Below are positions 44,966 to 53,652 of a stretch of 64,000 bases of DNA, in pieces. How positions within the stretch are numbered: position 1 is the stretch's first letter; each line of letters starts with the position of its first letter. Source of the DNA: Microbacterium protaetiae (lineage in GTDB: Bacteria; Actinomycetota; Actinomycetes; Actinomycetales; Microbacteriaceae); assembly GCF_004135285.1 (NCBI RefSeq), contig NZ_CP035494.1, forward strand, positions 2,728,001 to 2,792,000, in the 5' to 3' direction. Below the pieces are notes generated by a model. It did no database searches and was not told the DNA's origin. It worked only from the letters and a program-made list of their open reading frames with translations. The translations under genes were made by a program, and so were the position numbers.

Positions 44966-45609
44966 CGGCCCCGCGGCGCATTGCGGTCGTCTCCGCCGGA
45001 CTGTCGACCCCGTCATCGACGCGGATGCTGGCCGACCGGCTGGCCATCGCGGCGGTGAAGCACCTCGACGAACGGGGGATTGCGGCATCCATCGACACCT
45101 TCGAATTGCGTGACTTCGCGCACGACATCACGAACAACCTGCTCACCGGCTTCGCGCCGGCCGAGCTCGAGTCGATGATCAACGCTGTGGTTTCGGCTGA
45201 CGCGCTCATCGTGGTGACGCCGATCTTCTCGACAAGCTACTCGGGCCTGTTCAAGTCGTTCATCGACGTGCTCGACAAAGACTCGCTGATCGGCAAGCCC
45301 GTGCTCATCGGCGCTACGGCCGGCACGCCGAGGCATTCGCTGGCCATTGACTACGCCATCCGCCCGCTGTTTGCGTACCTGCATTCCGACGCCGTCTCGA
45401 CGGGTGTGTTCGCGGCAAGCGAGGACTGGGGTGGGACCGGCGATCAGGTGGCGCCTCTGGCCGCGCGAGTCGAGAAGGGCGCGGGCGAACTCGCCGACGC
45501 GATCTCGCGCCGTGATCCGGCGACCAGCTTCAATCCGTTCGATCCGGCCAACTACCTCAAGGGCGGCAGCTCATTCGACCACCTGCTCGGCGGTTTCGCG
45601 GGGGAGTAG
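44962..45609 (+). CDS. NAD(P)H-dependent FMN reductase partner of the monooxygenase (CE1759-like)
   Basis: 215 residues, flavodoxin-like fold: RRIAVVSAGLSTPSSTRMLADRL at the N-terminus, VVSADALIVVTPIFSTSYSGLFKSFIDVLDKD for FMN binding, PVLIGATAGTPRHSLAIDYAIRPLFAYL. It supplies reduced FMN to the preceding monooxygenase. The ATG overlaps the upstream stop. The two form an operon that ends with two bases before the convergent small gene. Confidence 0.92.
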   Translation: MTAPRRIAVVSAGLSTPSSTRMLADRLAIAAVKHLDERGIAASIDTFELRDFAHDITNNLLTGFAPAELESMINAVVSADALIVVTPIFSTSYSGLFKSFIDVLDKDSLIGKPVLIGATAGTPRHSLAIDYAIRPLFAYLHSDAVSTGVFAASEDWGGTGDQVAPLAARVEKGAGELADAISRRDPATSFNPFDPANYLKGGSSFDHLLGGFAGE

Positions 45610-45611
45610 CC

Positions 45612-45776
45612 TCAGCCCTCGAAGCCGCCCTCGAACTCGTCGAGGACCTCGTCCGTCTCGCCGAGCTCGATGCGCTCCTCGGGATCGACGGTGGGCGGCG
45701 GCGGGTCATACTCGGCCTCGTCTTCGAGCGGGACCTCCCGCTCGTCGTCCGGGTTGATGGGGACATCATCCTGCAT
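45612..45776 (-). CDS. Small very acidic protein (54 residues)
   Basis: A short frame read on the minus strand: MQDDVPINPDDEREVPLEDE, then EYDPPPP and an acidic tail ending EFEGGFEG. It holds about 20 Asp/Glu and only two Arg. AGGAG sits seven bases before the ATG, which supports translation. It follows the DUF5302-like gene by 38 bases and likely shares its mRNA. I know no domain; intrinsic disorder is expected. It ends two bases from the convergent reductase stop. Confidence 0.65.
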   Translation of the reverse strand: MQDDVPINPDDEREVPLEDEAEYDPPPPTVDPEERIELGETDEVLDEFEGGFEG

Positions 45777-45814
45777 GACAGCGCTCCTTCATCCCTGTGC
45801 GCGGCCGGTGGTGC

Positions 45815-46000
45815 TCACCCGCTCTTGCGGCGGAACTCCCGCTTGTGGCCGGCCCGGCCGTGCGGCTCGTGCACGGCACCCTGACCGTCGAGGTGCGACT
45901 GTCCGTCGCGCTGCTGGGTGCTCTTCTTCTCGAGCGCTTCGCGGAACTTGCGCTTCATCTCGTCGGATGCCGCGTCGGTGGGGGTCTCGTCGTCGCTCAT
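45815..46000 (-). CDS. DUF5302-like small basic/acidic protein (61 residues)
   Basis: MSDDETPTDAASDEMKRKFR, ALEKKSTQQRDGQSHLDGQ and a basic end KREFRRKSG match the short actinobacterial DUF5302 family: an acidic head, a FREALEKK helix and a His/Lys/Arg-rich tail. Function is unknown. The start is supported by TATCGT six bases upstream. It is transcribed away from the pnp leader. Confidence 0.75.
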   Translation of the reverse strand: MSDDETPTDAASDEMKRKFREALEKKSTQQRDGQSHLDGQGAVHEPHGRAGHKREFRRKSG

Positions 46001-46006
46001 GTCCCC

Positions 46007-46012
46007 ACGATA
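46007..46012 (-). promoter_or_regulatory. -10 box TATCGT for leaderless DUF5302-like gene
   Basis: Minus strand: TATCGT, GGGGAC, ATG at 46000. It would transcribe both small genes at 45612-46000. Confidence 0.5.
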
Positions 46013-46066
46013 GGCCACCCGGCGCGGTGTCGCCACGGGAATCAGGGTTGATCGAACAAGCCCTGG

Positions 46067-46072
46067 TAGGCT
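46067..46072 (+). promoter_or_regulatory. -10 box TAGGCT for the pnp transcript
   Basis: TAGGCT with TTGATC 13 bases upstream (a short spacer, so the -35 is uncertain). It would start a leader of about 235 bases covering the structured element before pnp. Confidence 0.45.
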
Positions 46073-46114
46073 CGTAAAGGTTGCCATGCGGCATCCGCTC
46101 AAATGAATACCGAG

Positions 46115-46255
46115 CTCATGGAGCAGGCGGGCAGGAAGCTGGTCCCCTGTGGTGGGTTCCTCTCCTTCGGAGAGTGATCTTCTACTGGTGACCAGCGCAA
46201 GCGGCCCACGCGACGGCTGTGCCCTCGCGCGCTCATATCTGCCTGCTTCCTCCTT
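46115..46255 (+). ncRNA. Structured pnp 5' leader, probably the Actino-pnp RNA motif
   Basis: The 312-bp gap before pnp holds a foldable RNA. The closing stem pairs GGAGCAGGC (46120-46128) with GCCTGCTTCC (46241-46250, one bulge). An internal CTCTCCTTCGGAGAG hairpin and a CTGGT/ACCAG pair lie inside. Known biology: the Actino-pnp motif is a conserved structure in 5' UTRs of actinobacterial pnp genes, thought to be part of autoregulation. The match is by position and layout; I could not run a covariance search. The leader ends with AGGAGAGACC before the TTG start. Confidence 0.7.
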
Positions 46256-46312
46256 CGCACCTACTCGCCCGCGAGACGCGCGGACGAGTCTAAACAAAGA
46301 AGGAGAGACCTC

Positions 46313-48592
46313 TTGGAAGGTCCTGAAATCACTGCCGCCGAGGCCGTCTTGGATAACGGCCGCTTCGGCACCCGCACCGTCCGGTTCGAGACCGGGCGAC
46401 TCGCCCAGCAGGCGCAGGGCGCCGTTGCTGCCTACCTCGACAACGACACGATGCTGCTGTCGGCCACCAGCGCCGGCAAGCACCCTCGTGAAGGGTTCGA
46501 CTTCTTCCCGCTGACCGTCGATGTCGAAGAGCGTTCCTACGCCGCCGGCAAGATCCCCGGTTCGTTCTTCCGACGCGAGGGCCGGCCGTCCACCGACGCC
46601 ATCCTGGTGTGCCGTCTGATCGACCGTCCGCTGCGTCCGTCGTTCGTCGACGGCCTGCGCAACGAGGTCCAGATCGTCATCACCGTGCTCTCGATCGCTC
46701 CGGGCGAGTTCTACGACGCCCTGGCGATCAACGCGGCTTCGGCCTCGACGCAGATCTCGGGTCTGCCCTTCTCAGGGCCGATCGCCGGTGTGCGCCTGGC
46801 GCTGATTCCGGGTCACAGCGAGCACCCCGACCAGTGGGTCGCGTTCCCGAGCGCGAAGCTGCTCGAAGAGGCCGTGTTCGACCTCGTCGTGGCCGGCCGT
46901 GTGCTCGACGACGGTGACGTCGCGATCATGATGGTCGAGGCTGAGGCCACCGAGCACAGCTGGAACCTCATCAAGGGTGGCGCCACCAAGCCGAGCGAAG
47001 AGGTTGTGGCCGGCGGGCTGGAAGCGGCCAAGCCGTTCATCAAGCAGCTCGTTCAGGCGCAGGCCGAGATGGCGGCCAAGACCGCCAAGGAGCCGGGTGT
47101 GTACCCGGTGTTCCTGCCCTACTCGCAGGAGACCTACGACTTCGTCGCGCAGCGCGCCTACGACGAACTGGCCGGTGTCTACCAGATCGCCGACAAGATC
47201 GAGCGGCAGAACGCCGACGACGCCCTCAAGGAGCGCGTCAAGGGTGAGCTGACCGCCGCTGTCGCCGCCGGGGAACTGCCCGAGATCGCCGCCACCGAGT
47301 TCTCGGGTGCCTACAAGGCCGTCACGAAGAAGATCGTCCGCGGTCGCATCCTCTCCGAGGGCGTACGCATCGACGGCCGTGGCCTTGCCGACATCCGTCC
47401 GCTCGACGCCGAGGTGCAGGTCATCCCGCGCGTGCACGGCTCGGCCATCTTCCAGCGTGGTGAGACCCAGATCCTGGGCGTGACCACGCTGAACATGCTG
47501 AAGATGGAGCAGCAGATCGACTCGCTGTCGCCGGTCACGCACAAGCGCTACATCCACCACTACAACTTCCCGCCGTACTCGACGGGTGAGACCGGTCGAG
47601 TGGGCAGCCCGAAGCGGCGCGAGATCGGCCACGGCTTCTTGGCCGAGCGCGCGCTCGTGCCCGTGCTGCCGGGCCGCGAGGAGTTCCCGTACGCGATCCG
47701 TCAGGTCTCCGAGGCACTGGGCTCGAACGGCTCGACGTCGATGGGGTCGGTGTGCGCCTCGACGCTGTCGCTGCTGAACGCCGGTGTGCCGCTGCGCGCG
47801 CCGGTTGCCGGCATCGCGATGGGTCTGGTCTCTGACACGGTCGATGGCGAGACCCGCTACGCGGCGCTGACCGACATCCTGGGAGCCGAGGACGCCCTGG
47901 GCGACATGGACTTCAAGGTCGCCGGCACGAGCGAGTTCGTCACCGCCATCCAGCTGGACACGAAGCTCGACGGCATCCCGTCGTCGGTGCTCTCGGCCGC
48001 GCTGCAGCAGGCGCACGACGCCCGCATCACGATCCTGAACGTGCTGAACTCGGCGATCGACGCGCCCGACGAGATGGCACCGACCGCGCCCCGCGTGATC
48101 AGTGTGCAGATCCCGACCGACAAGATCGGCGAGCTGATCGGCCCGAAGGGCAAGACGATCAACGCGATCCAGGATGAGACCGGCGCCGACATCTCCATCG
48201 AGGAGGACGGCACCGTCTACATCGGCGCGGTCGACGGTCCGTCGGCCGAGGCCGCGCGTGCCCAGGTCAACGCCATCGCCAACCCGACCAACCCCGAGGT
48301 CGGCGAGCAGTTCTTGGGCACGGTCGTGAAGATCGCGGCGTTCGGCGCGTTCATCTCACTGCTGCCGGGCAAGGACGGACTGCTGCACATCAGTGAGGTC
48401 CGCAAGCTCACCGGTGGCAAGCGTGTCGAGAATGTCGATGACGTGCTGAGCGTCGGCCAGAAGCTGCTCGTGCGCATCACGAAGATCGACGATCGCGGCA
48501 AGCTGTCGCTCGAGCCGGTTCTCGAAGAGGCCGCCGACCAGGAAGGGCGCGACGCCGCCAGCGCCGGCCCCGAGGCCCCGGCCGAAGGCTGA
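46313..48592 (+). CDS. pnp: Polyribonucleotide nucleotidyltransferase (PNPase)
   Basis: A 759-residue phosphorolytic 3'-5' exoribonuclease; in actinobacteria it also makes heteropolymeric RNA tails. Two RNase PH domains: the first has [28 protein letters not shown], the second [19 protein letters not shown] and [28 protein letters not shown] domain ([25 protein letters not shown], about 600) and an S1 domain ([28 protein letters not shown], about 670) follow. It starts at TTG ([12 protein letters not shown]) after AGGAGAG, an inefficient start that may fit leader-based control. A strong terminator follows. Confidence 0.99.
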   Translation: MEGPEITAAEAVLDNGRFGTRTVRFETGRLAQQAQGAVAAYLDNDTMLLSATSAGKHPREGFDFFPLTVDVEERSYAAGKIPGSFFRREGRPSTDAILVCRLIDRPLRPSFVDGLRNEVQIVITVLSIAPGEFYDALAINAASASTQISGLPFSGPIAGVRLALIPGHSEHPDQWVAFPSAKLLEEAVFDLVVAGRVLDDGDVAIMMVEAEATEHSWNLIKGGATKPSEEVVAGGLEAAKPFIKQLVQAQAEMAAKTAKEPGVYPVFLPYSQETYDFVAQRAYDELAGVYQIADKIERQNADDALKERVKGELTAAVAAGELPEIAATEFSGAYKAVTKKIVRGRILSEGVRIDGRGLADIRPLDAEVQVIPRVHGSAIFQRGETQILGVTTLNMLKMEQQIDSLSPVTHKRYIHHYNFPPYSTGETGRVGSPKRREIGHGFLAERALVPVLPGREEFPYAIRQVSEALGSNGSTSMGSVCASTLSLLNAGVPLRAPVAGIAMGLVSDTVDGETRYAALTDILGAEDALGDMDFKVAGTSEFVTAIQLDTKLDGIPSSVLSAALQQAHDARITILNVLNSAIDAPDEMAPTAPRVISVQIPTDKIGELIGPKGKTINAIQDETGADISIEEDGTVYIGAVDGPSAEAARAQVNAIANPTNPEVGEQFLGTVVKIAAFGAFISLLPGKDGLLHISEVRKLTGGKRVENVDDVLSVGQKLLVRITKIDDRGKLSLEPVLEEAADQEGRDAASAGPEAPAEG

Positions 48593-48605
48593 GTCCGCAT
48601 CACCT

Positions 48606-48643
48606 GGATGCCCGTCCCCGATCGGGGGCGGGCATCCTGTTTT
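48606..48643 (+). terminator. Rho-independent terminator of pnp
   Basis: GGATGCCCG (48606-48614) pairs with CGGGCATCC (48629-48637), and CCCCGATCGGGG is an inner 12-base palindrome. Together this is a 15-bp stem with a single T-G at one step, followed by TGTTTT. It again uses the GGATGCC word pair. Confidence 0.92.
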
Positions 48644-48835
48644 CCCGGATCACGGCGGGTTTGTCCGCCGAACGGCGGACAAATCACAGCGATGTCGCCA
48701 AAGCGTTACGGAATGTTTATCGGCTGGCCCTTCAGTGGTCCTGATCCTTCGCGTGTGTGTCTTACCCTCGAAGTACGCGCCGGGGGGCGCGCACAGTGAA
48801 CACGCGGATCGCAACGATTCGTGAGGGGGTGGGCG

Positions 48836-49891
48836 ATGAGTCGTGTCGACTCCGAGGCGGCGCAGTCGCACTCGACCGACGAGGTGCGGCACGCTCTCGT
48901 GCGCACCTCGCCCGTCTCGTTGCCCGCACATCCCTCCGCGCCGATCCCCGTGCAGGGCGCACCGGTGGGCTCCGCCGTGCGCACGCGTCTCGGTGAGACC
49001 GGCATCGACGTCTTTCCGCTCATGCTCGGCGGCGCCGAGTTCGGCTGGAACGTCGATCTCGAAGCCAGCCACGCGATCCTGGACACCTATGCCGAGCTCG
49101 GGGGCAATGCGCTGCACACGGCAGACAGCTTCAGCGGCGGTCGCAGCGAGCACATCATCGGCGAATGGCTGCGCACCCGTGGCCTGCGCGATGATGTCGC
49201 GCTGGCCGTGCGCGTGGGCGGTCACCCCGACAACCCGGGAACCGACCCGGTCAACCTCGTGCGCGCGGTCGAGGCATCCCTCACCCGCCTGGGCACCGAC
49301 CGCATCGATGTGCTGTACGTGGATGCCACGGCCGGAGTGGCCGTCATGGAAGACACCCTCGCCACCGCCGAGTGGCTGGTCGAGTCGGGCAAGGCGCGCA
49401 GCATCGGCGCGTACGGATTCACTGCCGAGCAGCTCGTCGAGGCGCGCATCCTCGCCTCGGCGGGGTATCCGCGGTTCACCGTGATCGACGTGCCGTTCAA
49501 TGTGCTGCGCCGCCGCGATTTCGATGACGACCTGCGGCTGGTGGTGGGCGCACAGGGCATCGCCGTGACCCCATCGCATGCTCTGGAGCACGGCTTTCTC
49601 TCGGGGCGGCACCGCTCGCGTGGCGATGTGAGCCGCTCGGTTCGCGGCGCACAGCTGGCCGGCAGCATGAATCGGCGCGGCACGCGCACGCTGCGCGTGC
49701 TCGACGCCATCGGCACCGAGCTGGGCGTGCCTCCCGCGGCGGTGGCGGTGGCGTGGCTGCTGGCCCAACGGGCGATCGCCGCTCCGATCGTCAACGCGTA
49801 CGCGCCCGGCCACGTCGAAGAGCTCGTGCAGGGCGTCGGAGTCCGGCTCAGCAGGGCGCAGCTTGCCGACATCGCCCGCGCCGCCGACTGA
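48836..49891 (+). CDS. Aldo/keto reductase homologue lacking the whole catalytic tetrad
   Basis: 351 residues, AKR (beta/alpha)8 fold, by FPLMLGGAEFGWNVD, GGRSEHIIGEWL, LVRAVEASLTRLGTDRIDVLY and GKARSIGAYGFTAEQL. All four catalytic positions are changed when aligned to the family patterns: D-T-A becomes H94-T-A, V-Y becomes S-F99, T-K-V becomes V-R126-V, and I-H becomes V-D163. It is therefore unlikely to reduce aldehydes; a regulatory or binding role is possible. The ATG at 48836 follows GAGGGGGTGG; a GTG at 48821 is the alternative. The frame is intact, so it is not a decaying gene. Confidence 0.85.
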   Translation: MSRVDSEAAQSHSTDEVRHALVRTSPVSLPAHPSAPIPVQGAPVGSAVRTRLGETGIDVFPLMLGGAEFGWNVDLEASHAILDTYAELGGNALHTADSFSGGRSEHIIGEWLRTRGLRDDVALAVRVGGHPDNPGTDPVNLVRAVEASLTRLGTDRIDVLYVDATAGVAVMEDTLATAEWLVESGKARSIGAYGFTAEQLVEARILASAGYPRFTVIDVPFNVLRRRDFDDDLRLVVGAQGIAVTPSHALEHGFLSGRHRSRGDVSRSVRGAQLAGSMNRRGTRTLRVLDAIGTELGVPPAAVAVAWLLAQRAIAAPIVNAYAPGHVEELVQGVGVRLSRAQLADIARAAD

Positions 49892-49977
49892 GCCGCAGGC
49901 GCCCGACCCCTCTTTCGGTCGCTTAGGGTGGAATGCGGGCCTCGGCCCGACCCTCCCGCGATGAAGAGAGAGAACTT

Positions 49978-50580
49978 GTGACGCATTACATCTACCTCGT
50001 GCGGCACGGTGAGCACCAGGATGCGGACCAGGGGGTGGTCGACGGCCCGTTGTCGCCGCGCGGCCGCCGCCAGGCCGAGGCGCTCGCCGACCGGCTGTCG
50101 GGCCTGCCGCTGACGGCCGTCTGGCACTCGCCGCTGGAACGCGCGGCCGAGACCGCACGAGCCGTCGCCGGCCGCCTGCCCTCGGTCGACCCGCAGCCTT
50201 CTGCGCTGCTGTTCGACTGCGTGCCCACGGGGATGACCGACGAGACGCCGGCCGTCTACGAGCCGTTCTTCGGATCGGTCACCGACGACGAGATCGAGGC
50301 CGGTCGGGCGCAGATGAACGATGCCATCAACGCTTTTCTGGTGCGCAAGCCCGGCGATGTGCACGAGGTGCTCATCACCCACAACTTCGTGATCGGCTGG
50401 TTCGTGCGCGAGGTGCTGCAGATGCCTGAGTGGCGATGGATGACACTGAACCAGGCGCATTGCGGGCTGACCGTCATCGCGCAGAAGCAGGGGCGGCCGT
50501 GGACGCTGCTCACCCACAACGACCTCGCGCACCTGCCGTTCGAACTGCAGACCGGGCTGCCCGAGCCGCTGCCGGTGTAG
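49978..50580 (+). CDS. Histidine phosphatase family protein (phosphoglycerate mutase-like)
   Basis: 200 residues. The catalytic His is in YLVRHGEHQDAD, with LSPRGRRQAEALADRLSG, HSPLERAAETARAVAG and the second His in ITHNFVIGWFV. The substrate is unknown; small phosphoesters are typical. The start is GTG after AGAGAGAGAA, giving MTHYIYLVRHGE; the ATG at 49933 adds a non-conserved stretch. TAGGGT (49924-49929) is a possible -10. Its stop touches the convergent GNAT stop with no gap. Confidence 0.9.
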   Translation: MTHYIYLVRHGEHQDADQGVVDGPLSPRGRRQAEALADRLSGLPLTAVWHSPLERAAETARAVAGRLPSVDPQPSALLFDCVPTGMTDETPAVYEPFFGSVTDDEIEAGRAQMNDAINAFLVRKPGDVHEVLITHNFVIGWFVREVLQMPEWRWMTLNQAHCGLTVIAQKQGRPWTLLTHNDLAHLPFELQTGLPEPLPV

Positions 50581-51045
50581 TCAGAGGGTCTTGCCGTACC
50601 ACCGCGTCGCGTTCGGGTTGTCATTGTAGGGAGCTATCTCGACGAACCCGGATGACGCATACAGGCCGCCGGCGGCGGTCAGGGTGTGGTGCGTGTCGAG
50701 CACCAGCTGGGCGGCGTTCCACTCGCGGGCGTAGCGTTCCAGCTCGACCAGCAGCATCCGCCCCCAGCCGCGCCCGCGCGTCGCGGGTGTGAGGAACACA
50801 TGCTTGACCTCGTAGCGGATGCCCACCTCGCCGTCGGGCAGACGTCGGATGCCGCCGCACCCGACCGGCACACCCTCGTCGTCGTACACGACGAGGAACA
50901 CCCCCGCCGGCGGCTCGAACATCTCGCGCGGTGGACGTGCCGGCGTGTATTGACCGGGGAACCCCTCGGCGCGCATCGCGACGTAGTCGGCGAGCAGGCC
51001 GCGGGCTATCGGATCATCGACGGGAATGGGCTGAACAGACGCCAT
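50581..51045 (-). CDS. GNAT-family N-acetyltransferase
   Basis: 154 residues. Acetyl-CoA-binding motif A is VFLTPATRGRGWGRMLLVELERYA (R/Q-x-x-G-x-G/A present) and VPVGCGGIRRL precedes it. LYASSGFVEIAPYNDNPNATRWYGKTL is a typical C-terminal end. The acceptor is unknown. ATG 51045 is chosen from TACCCT six bases upstream; the frame to 51108 overlaps dapB's promoter. Confidence 0.88.
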   Translation of the reverse strand: MASVQPIPVDDPIARGLLADYVAMRAEGFPGQYTPARPPREMFEPPAGVFLVVYDDEGVPVGCGGIRRLPDGEVGIRYEVKHVFLTPATRGRGWGRMLLVELERYAREWNAAQLVLDTHHTLTAAGGLYASSGFVEIAPYNDNPNATRWYGKTL

Positions 51046-51051
51046 GGATCG

Positions 51052-51057
51052 AGGGTA
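51052..51057 (-). promoter_or_regulatory. -10 box TACCCT for leaderless GNAT gene
   Basis: Minus strand: TACCCT, CGATCC, ATG at 51045. Confidence 0.5.
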
Positions 51058-51086
51058 ACCGTGCATCCGGCGCGGGCCGCGCACCG

Positions 51087-51092
51087 TAGGCT
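51087..51092 (+). promoter_or_regulatory. -10 box TAGGCT for leaderless dapB
   Basis: TAGGCT, GGAGAC, ATG at 51099. GGAG is too close to the ATG to serve as an ordinary ribosome site. Confidence 0.55.
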
Positions 51093-51098
51093 GGAGAC

Positions 51099-51848
51099 AT
51101 GACGACACGCGTGGCGATCGTGGGGGGCACCGGCAAGCTCGGCGGCATCATCCACTCCGTCGTCGAGGCAGAACCCGGCTTTGAGGTACACGCGACGCTC
51201 TCGTCACGCGATGCCATCGCTCTCATCGACGGCGCCGATCTGGTGGTGGATGCCTCGGTCCCGGCCGTGTCGGTCGATGTCGTGCGCGCCGCGGTCGAGC
51301 GGGGCATCAACATCGTCGTCGGCACCTCAGGCTGGTCTGCCGAGCGCATAGCGCTCGTGCGTCCTCTGGTCGAGGCCGCCGGCACCGGGGCGGTGTTCAT
51401 CCCGAACTTCTCGCTGGGCTCGGTGCTCGGTTCGGCGCTGGCCGCGGCGGCCGCACCCTTCTTCGCCTCTGCCGAGATCATCGAGGCGCACCGCGACACG
51501 AAGGTCGATTCCCCCAGCGGCACCGCCGTGCGCACGGCCGAGCTGATCGCCGCCGCACGCACCGCGCAGGGGCCGGTGTCGGCCCCACACGTCGACCAGC
51601 GTGCACGCGGCCAGCAGGTCGCCTCGGTCCCCGTGCACTCCCTGCGCCGTCCCGGCGTGGTGGCGCGCCAAGAGGTCATCCTGTCGGGTCCGGGGGAGTC
51701 GCTCTCGATCGTGCACGACACAGTCGAGCCCGCAGCCGCCTATGCCCCCGGCATCCGGCTGGCTCTTCAGCATGCGGTGGCCGCACGTGGCGTTGTCGTC
51801 GGCCTCGACAGCTTTCTCGACATCGGCATCGGGCCCGCGCGCGCATGA
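51099..51848 (+). CDS. dapB: 4-hydroxy-tetrahydrodipicolinate reductase
   Basis: 249 residues. The dinucleotide-binding motif is VAIVGGTGKLGG, with ADLVVDASVP, VVGTSGW and FIPNFSLGSVL. The catalytic His and Lys lie in IEAHRDTKVDSPSGTA; the usual EAHHxxKxDAPSGTA has a second His, here Arg. It reduces the DapA product with NAD(P)H in lysine and diaminopimelate synthesis. dapA lies 8 kb downstream, both within the conserved pnp-dapB-dapA-rnj-ftsK order. The stop overlaps the next start (ATGA). Confidence 0.95.
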   Translation: MTTRVAIVGGTGKLGGIIHSVVEAEPGFEVHATLSSRDAIALIDGADLVVDASVPAVSVDVVRAAVERGINIVVGTSGWSAERIALVRPLVEAAGTGAVFIPNFSLGSVLGSALAAAAAPFFASAEIIEAHRDTKVDSPSGTAVRTAELIAAARTAQGPVSAPHVDQRARGQQVASVPVHSLRRPGVVARQEVILSGPGESLSIVHDTVEPAAAYAPGIRLALQHAVAARGVVVGLDSFLDIGIGPARA

Positions 51849-52291
51849 AGACCCGCATCGTCATCGCGGTGATCACCGTTGTGCTGGTGGTCTATCTTGT
51901 GGTCATCGCCAAGTCCGCCTGGTTGATGCTTGTCACCGGCCGGCCCGTCGCGATAGTGATGGGCGTGTGCCTGGTCGTGCTGCCGATCATCGCCGCCTGG
52001 GCGATAGCGCGCGAGTTGTGGTTCGGCGTGCGTGCCGAGCGTGCCGGCCGCCGGCTGGAAGCCGAGGGCGGCCTGCCCGACGACGATGTGGCCGTGTATG
52101 CGAGCGGCCGCGTGGTGCGCGACGACGCCGATGCCGTGTTCCCGCGTTACCGCGACGAGGTGCGTGAGCACCCTGATGACTGGCGTGCCTGGTATCGGCT
52201 CGGCCTGGCCTACGACGCTGCCGGTGACCGCAAGCGCGCCCGCGGCGCCATCCGTCAGTCGCTCAAGCTGGAGGCGTCTGAGAAGGCGTGA
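51845..52291 (+). CDS. Membrane-anchored TPR-like protein
   Basis: 148 residues: two transmembrane helices (about 5-25 and 35-57), a loop, then a single tetratricopeptide-like helical pair (DDWRAWYRLGLAYDAAGDRKRARGAIRQSL) facing the cytoplasm or outside. It is coupled to dapB by an ATGA overlap. Function is unknown. Its last 37 bases overlap the convergent TIGR01777 gene. Confidence 0.75.
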   Translation: MKTRIVIAVITVVLVVYLVVIAKSAWLMLVTGRPVAIVMGVCLVVLPIIAAWAIARELWFGVRAERAGRRLEAEGGLPDDDVAVYASGRVVRDDADAVFPRYRDEVREHPDDWRAWYRLGLAYDAAGDRKRARGAIRQSLKLEASEKA

Positions 52292-53202
52292 GCGGGCACC
52301 GCGTCGGCGATGGCCTCGTCGACGGTGGTGTGTGTGAAGCGAAAACCGGATGCCTCGAGCACGGCCGGAATCACGTGCGCGTCGGTCAGCAGCACGGCGT
52401 CGGCGGCCTGCCGGCTCAGCGCCAGTCGCATCGCCCAGCGCGGCGCGCGGAAGACGTACGGCTTGTTCATGCGTACGGCAAGCGCGAAGCCCAGGTCGTT
52501 GGCGGTTGCTCGTGTCGGTCCGGTCAGATTCGCCGGGCCGTCGATCTCGGCGTCGAGGATGTGCCGGATCGCCCGGACCTCGTCGGTGAGTGAGATCCAC
52601 GGCCACACCTGGGTGCCGCGGCCGATCGGGCCCCCGGCACCCAGCCGGGTGAGGGTCAGCAGTGGCTTGAGCACTCCCTCGGCGTGGATGACGGGTGCGG
52701 TGCGCAACAGTGCGATGCGAGTCTGCGAGCCCGCGCTCAGCGCCGAGGCCTCCCACTCGGCGCACAAGCGTGCCAGGAACGTGTCGCCGGGTGCGGCATC
52801 CTCACGCAGATCCGCCCCGGGGGCACTCCCGTAGTAGCCGACCGCCGACGCGCTGACCAGCGCGGGCGCATCGGAGCCGAGCGCACGGATGGCGGTGGCG
52901 AGGGTGCGGGTGGGGGTCAGCCGCGACCACAGCAGCGTGCTGCGGTACCGCGCCGTCCACGGCATGCGCCCGATGCTCGCGCCGTTCAGACCCACGACGG
53001 CGTCGGCGCCGGCCAGGATGTCAGGATCGAGCACGCTGCTGTCCAGCAGCCAGGGCACCTCATCGGGCGACTGGGCCGGTCGGCGCACCAGCCGGGTGAC
53101 ACGCACACCGTCGCCGCGCAGCGAGGCGACCAGTGCCCGGCCGATGAGGCCGGATGCCCCGGCCACGACGACGTGGCCGAGGGCGGGTGCAGCGTCAGCC
53201 AA
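52255..53202 (-). CDS. TIGR01777-family SDR-like NAD(P)-binding protein
   Basis: 315 residues. VVVAGASGLIGRALVASLRGDG is the Rossmann glycine motif. VGLNGASIG, ALVSASAVGYYG and WPWISLTDEVRAIRHIL are family blocks. Family members resemble sugar-nucleotide epimerases, and the function is unsettled; a cell-division-inhibitor label in databases is unproven. I choose the TTG at 53202, which overlaps the OsmC stop by eight bases and gives MADAAPALGHVVVAGASG; the longer frame to 53298 is inside osmC. The 3' end overlaps the convergent gene by 37 bases. Confidence 0.88.
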   Translation of the reverse strand: MADAAPALGHVVVAGASGLIGRALVASLRGDGVRVTRLVRRPAQSPDEVPWLLDSSVLDPDILAGADAVVGLNGASIGRMPWTARYRSTLLWSRLTPTRTLATAIRALGSDAPALVSASAVGYYGSAPGADLREDAAPGDTFLARLCAEWEASALSAGSQTRIALLRTAPVIHAEGVLKPLLTLTRLGAGGPIGRGTQVWPWISLTDEVRAIRHILDAEIDGPANLTGPTRATANDLGFALAVRMNKPYVFRAPRWAMRLALSRQAADAVLLTDAHVIPAVLEASGFRFTHTTVDEAIADAVPAHAFSDASSLSD

Positions 53203-53620
53203 GCGACGCCTCAAGGGTGATCTCGATGCCCGCGAGCGCCTGAGAGACGGGGCATCCTGCCTTCGCCTCTTCGGCGACGCGTTCGAAATCGGCCTCATCG
53301 ATGCCAGGAACGACCGCCGACACGTTCAGGTGACTGCCGGTGATCCCGGTGCCGGGCGTGAAGGTGACGGATGCCGATGCCTCGAGGCTCTGCGGTGGCG
53401 TGCCGTGCTGGGTCAGAGCGTTGGCCAGCGCCATGCTGAAACACGAGGCGTGGGCGGCGGCGATGAGCTCTTCGGGAGTGGTCACCGAGTCTGACCCCTC
53501 GCTGCGTGCCTTCCAGTTCACCGGGTACGGGCCCTGGCCCGAACTCGTCAGGCTCACCTGCCCCGAGCCCTCGAAAAGTGTGCCCTTCCATTGGGCGGTG
53601 GCTTCGCTGGTCACGCTCAT
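53195..53620 (-). CDS. OsmC/Ohr-family peroxiredoxin
   Basis: 141 residues: LFEGSGQVSLTSSGQGPYPVNWKARSEG, a first redox Cys in AAHASCFSMALANAL and a second in AEEAKAGCPVSQALAG. This is the two-cysteine thiol peroxidase arrangement for organic hydroperoxides, with the OsmC rather than Ohr spacing. ATG 53620 follows GGAGGATCCC. TAGGCT (53650-53655 minus) is a plausible -10, placed at the end of the DUF4395 gene. It is coupled to the TIGR01777 gene. Confidence 0.93.
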   Translation of the reverse strand: MSVTSEATAQWKGTLFEGSGQVSLTSSGQGPYPVNWKARSEGSDSVTTPEELIAAAHASCFSMALANALTQHGTPPQSLEASASVTFTPGTGITGSHLNVSAVVPGIDEADFERVAEEAKAGCPVSQALAGIEITLEASLG

Positions 53621-53652
53621 GGGATCCTCCATCGGTCGGCGTGACGCCCAGC

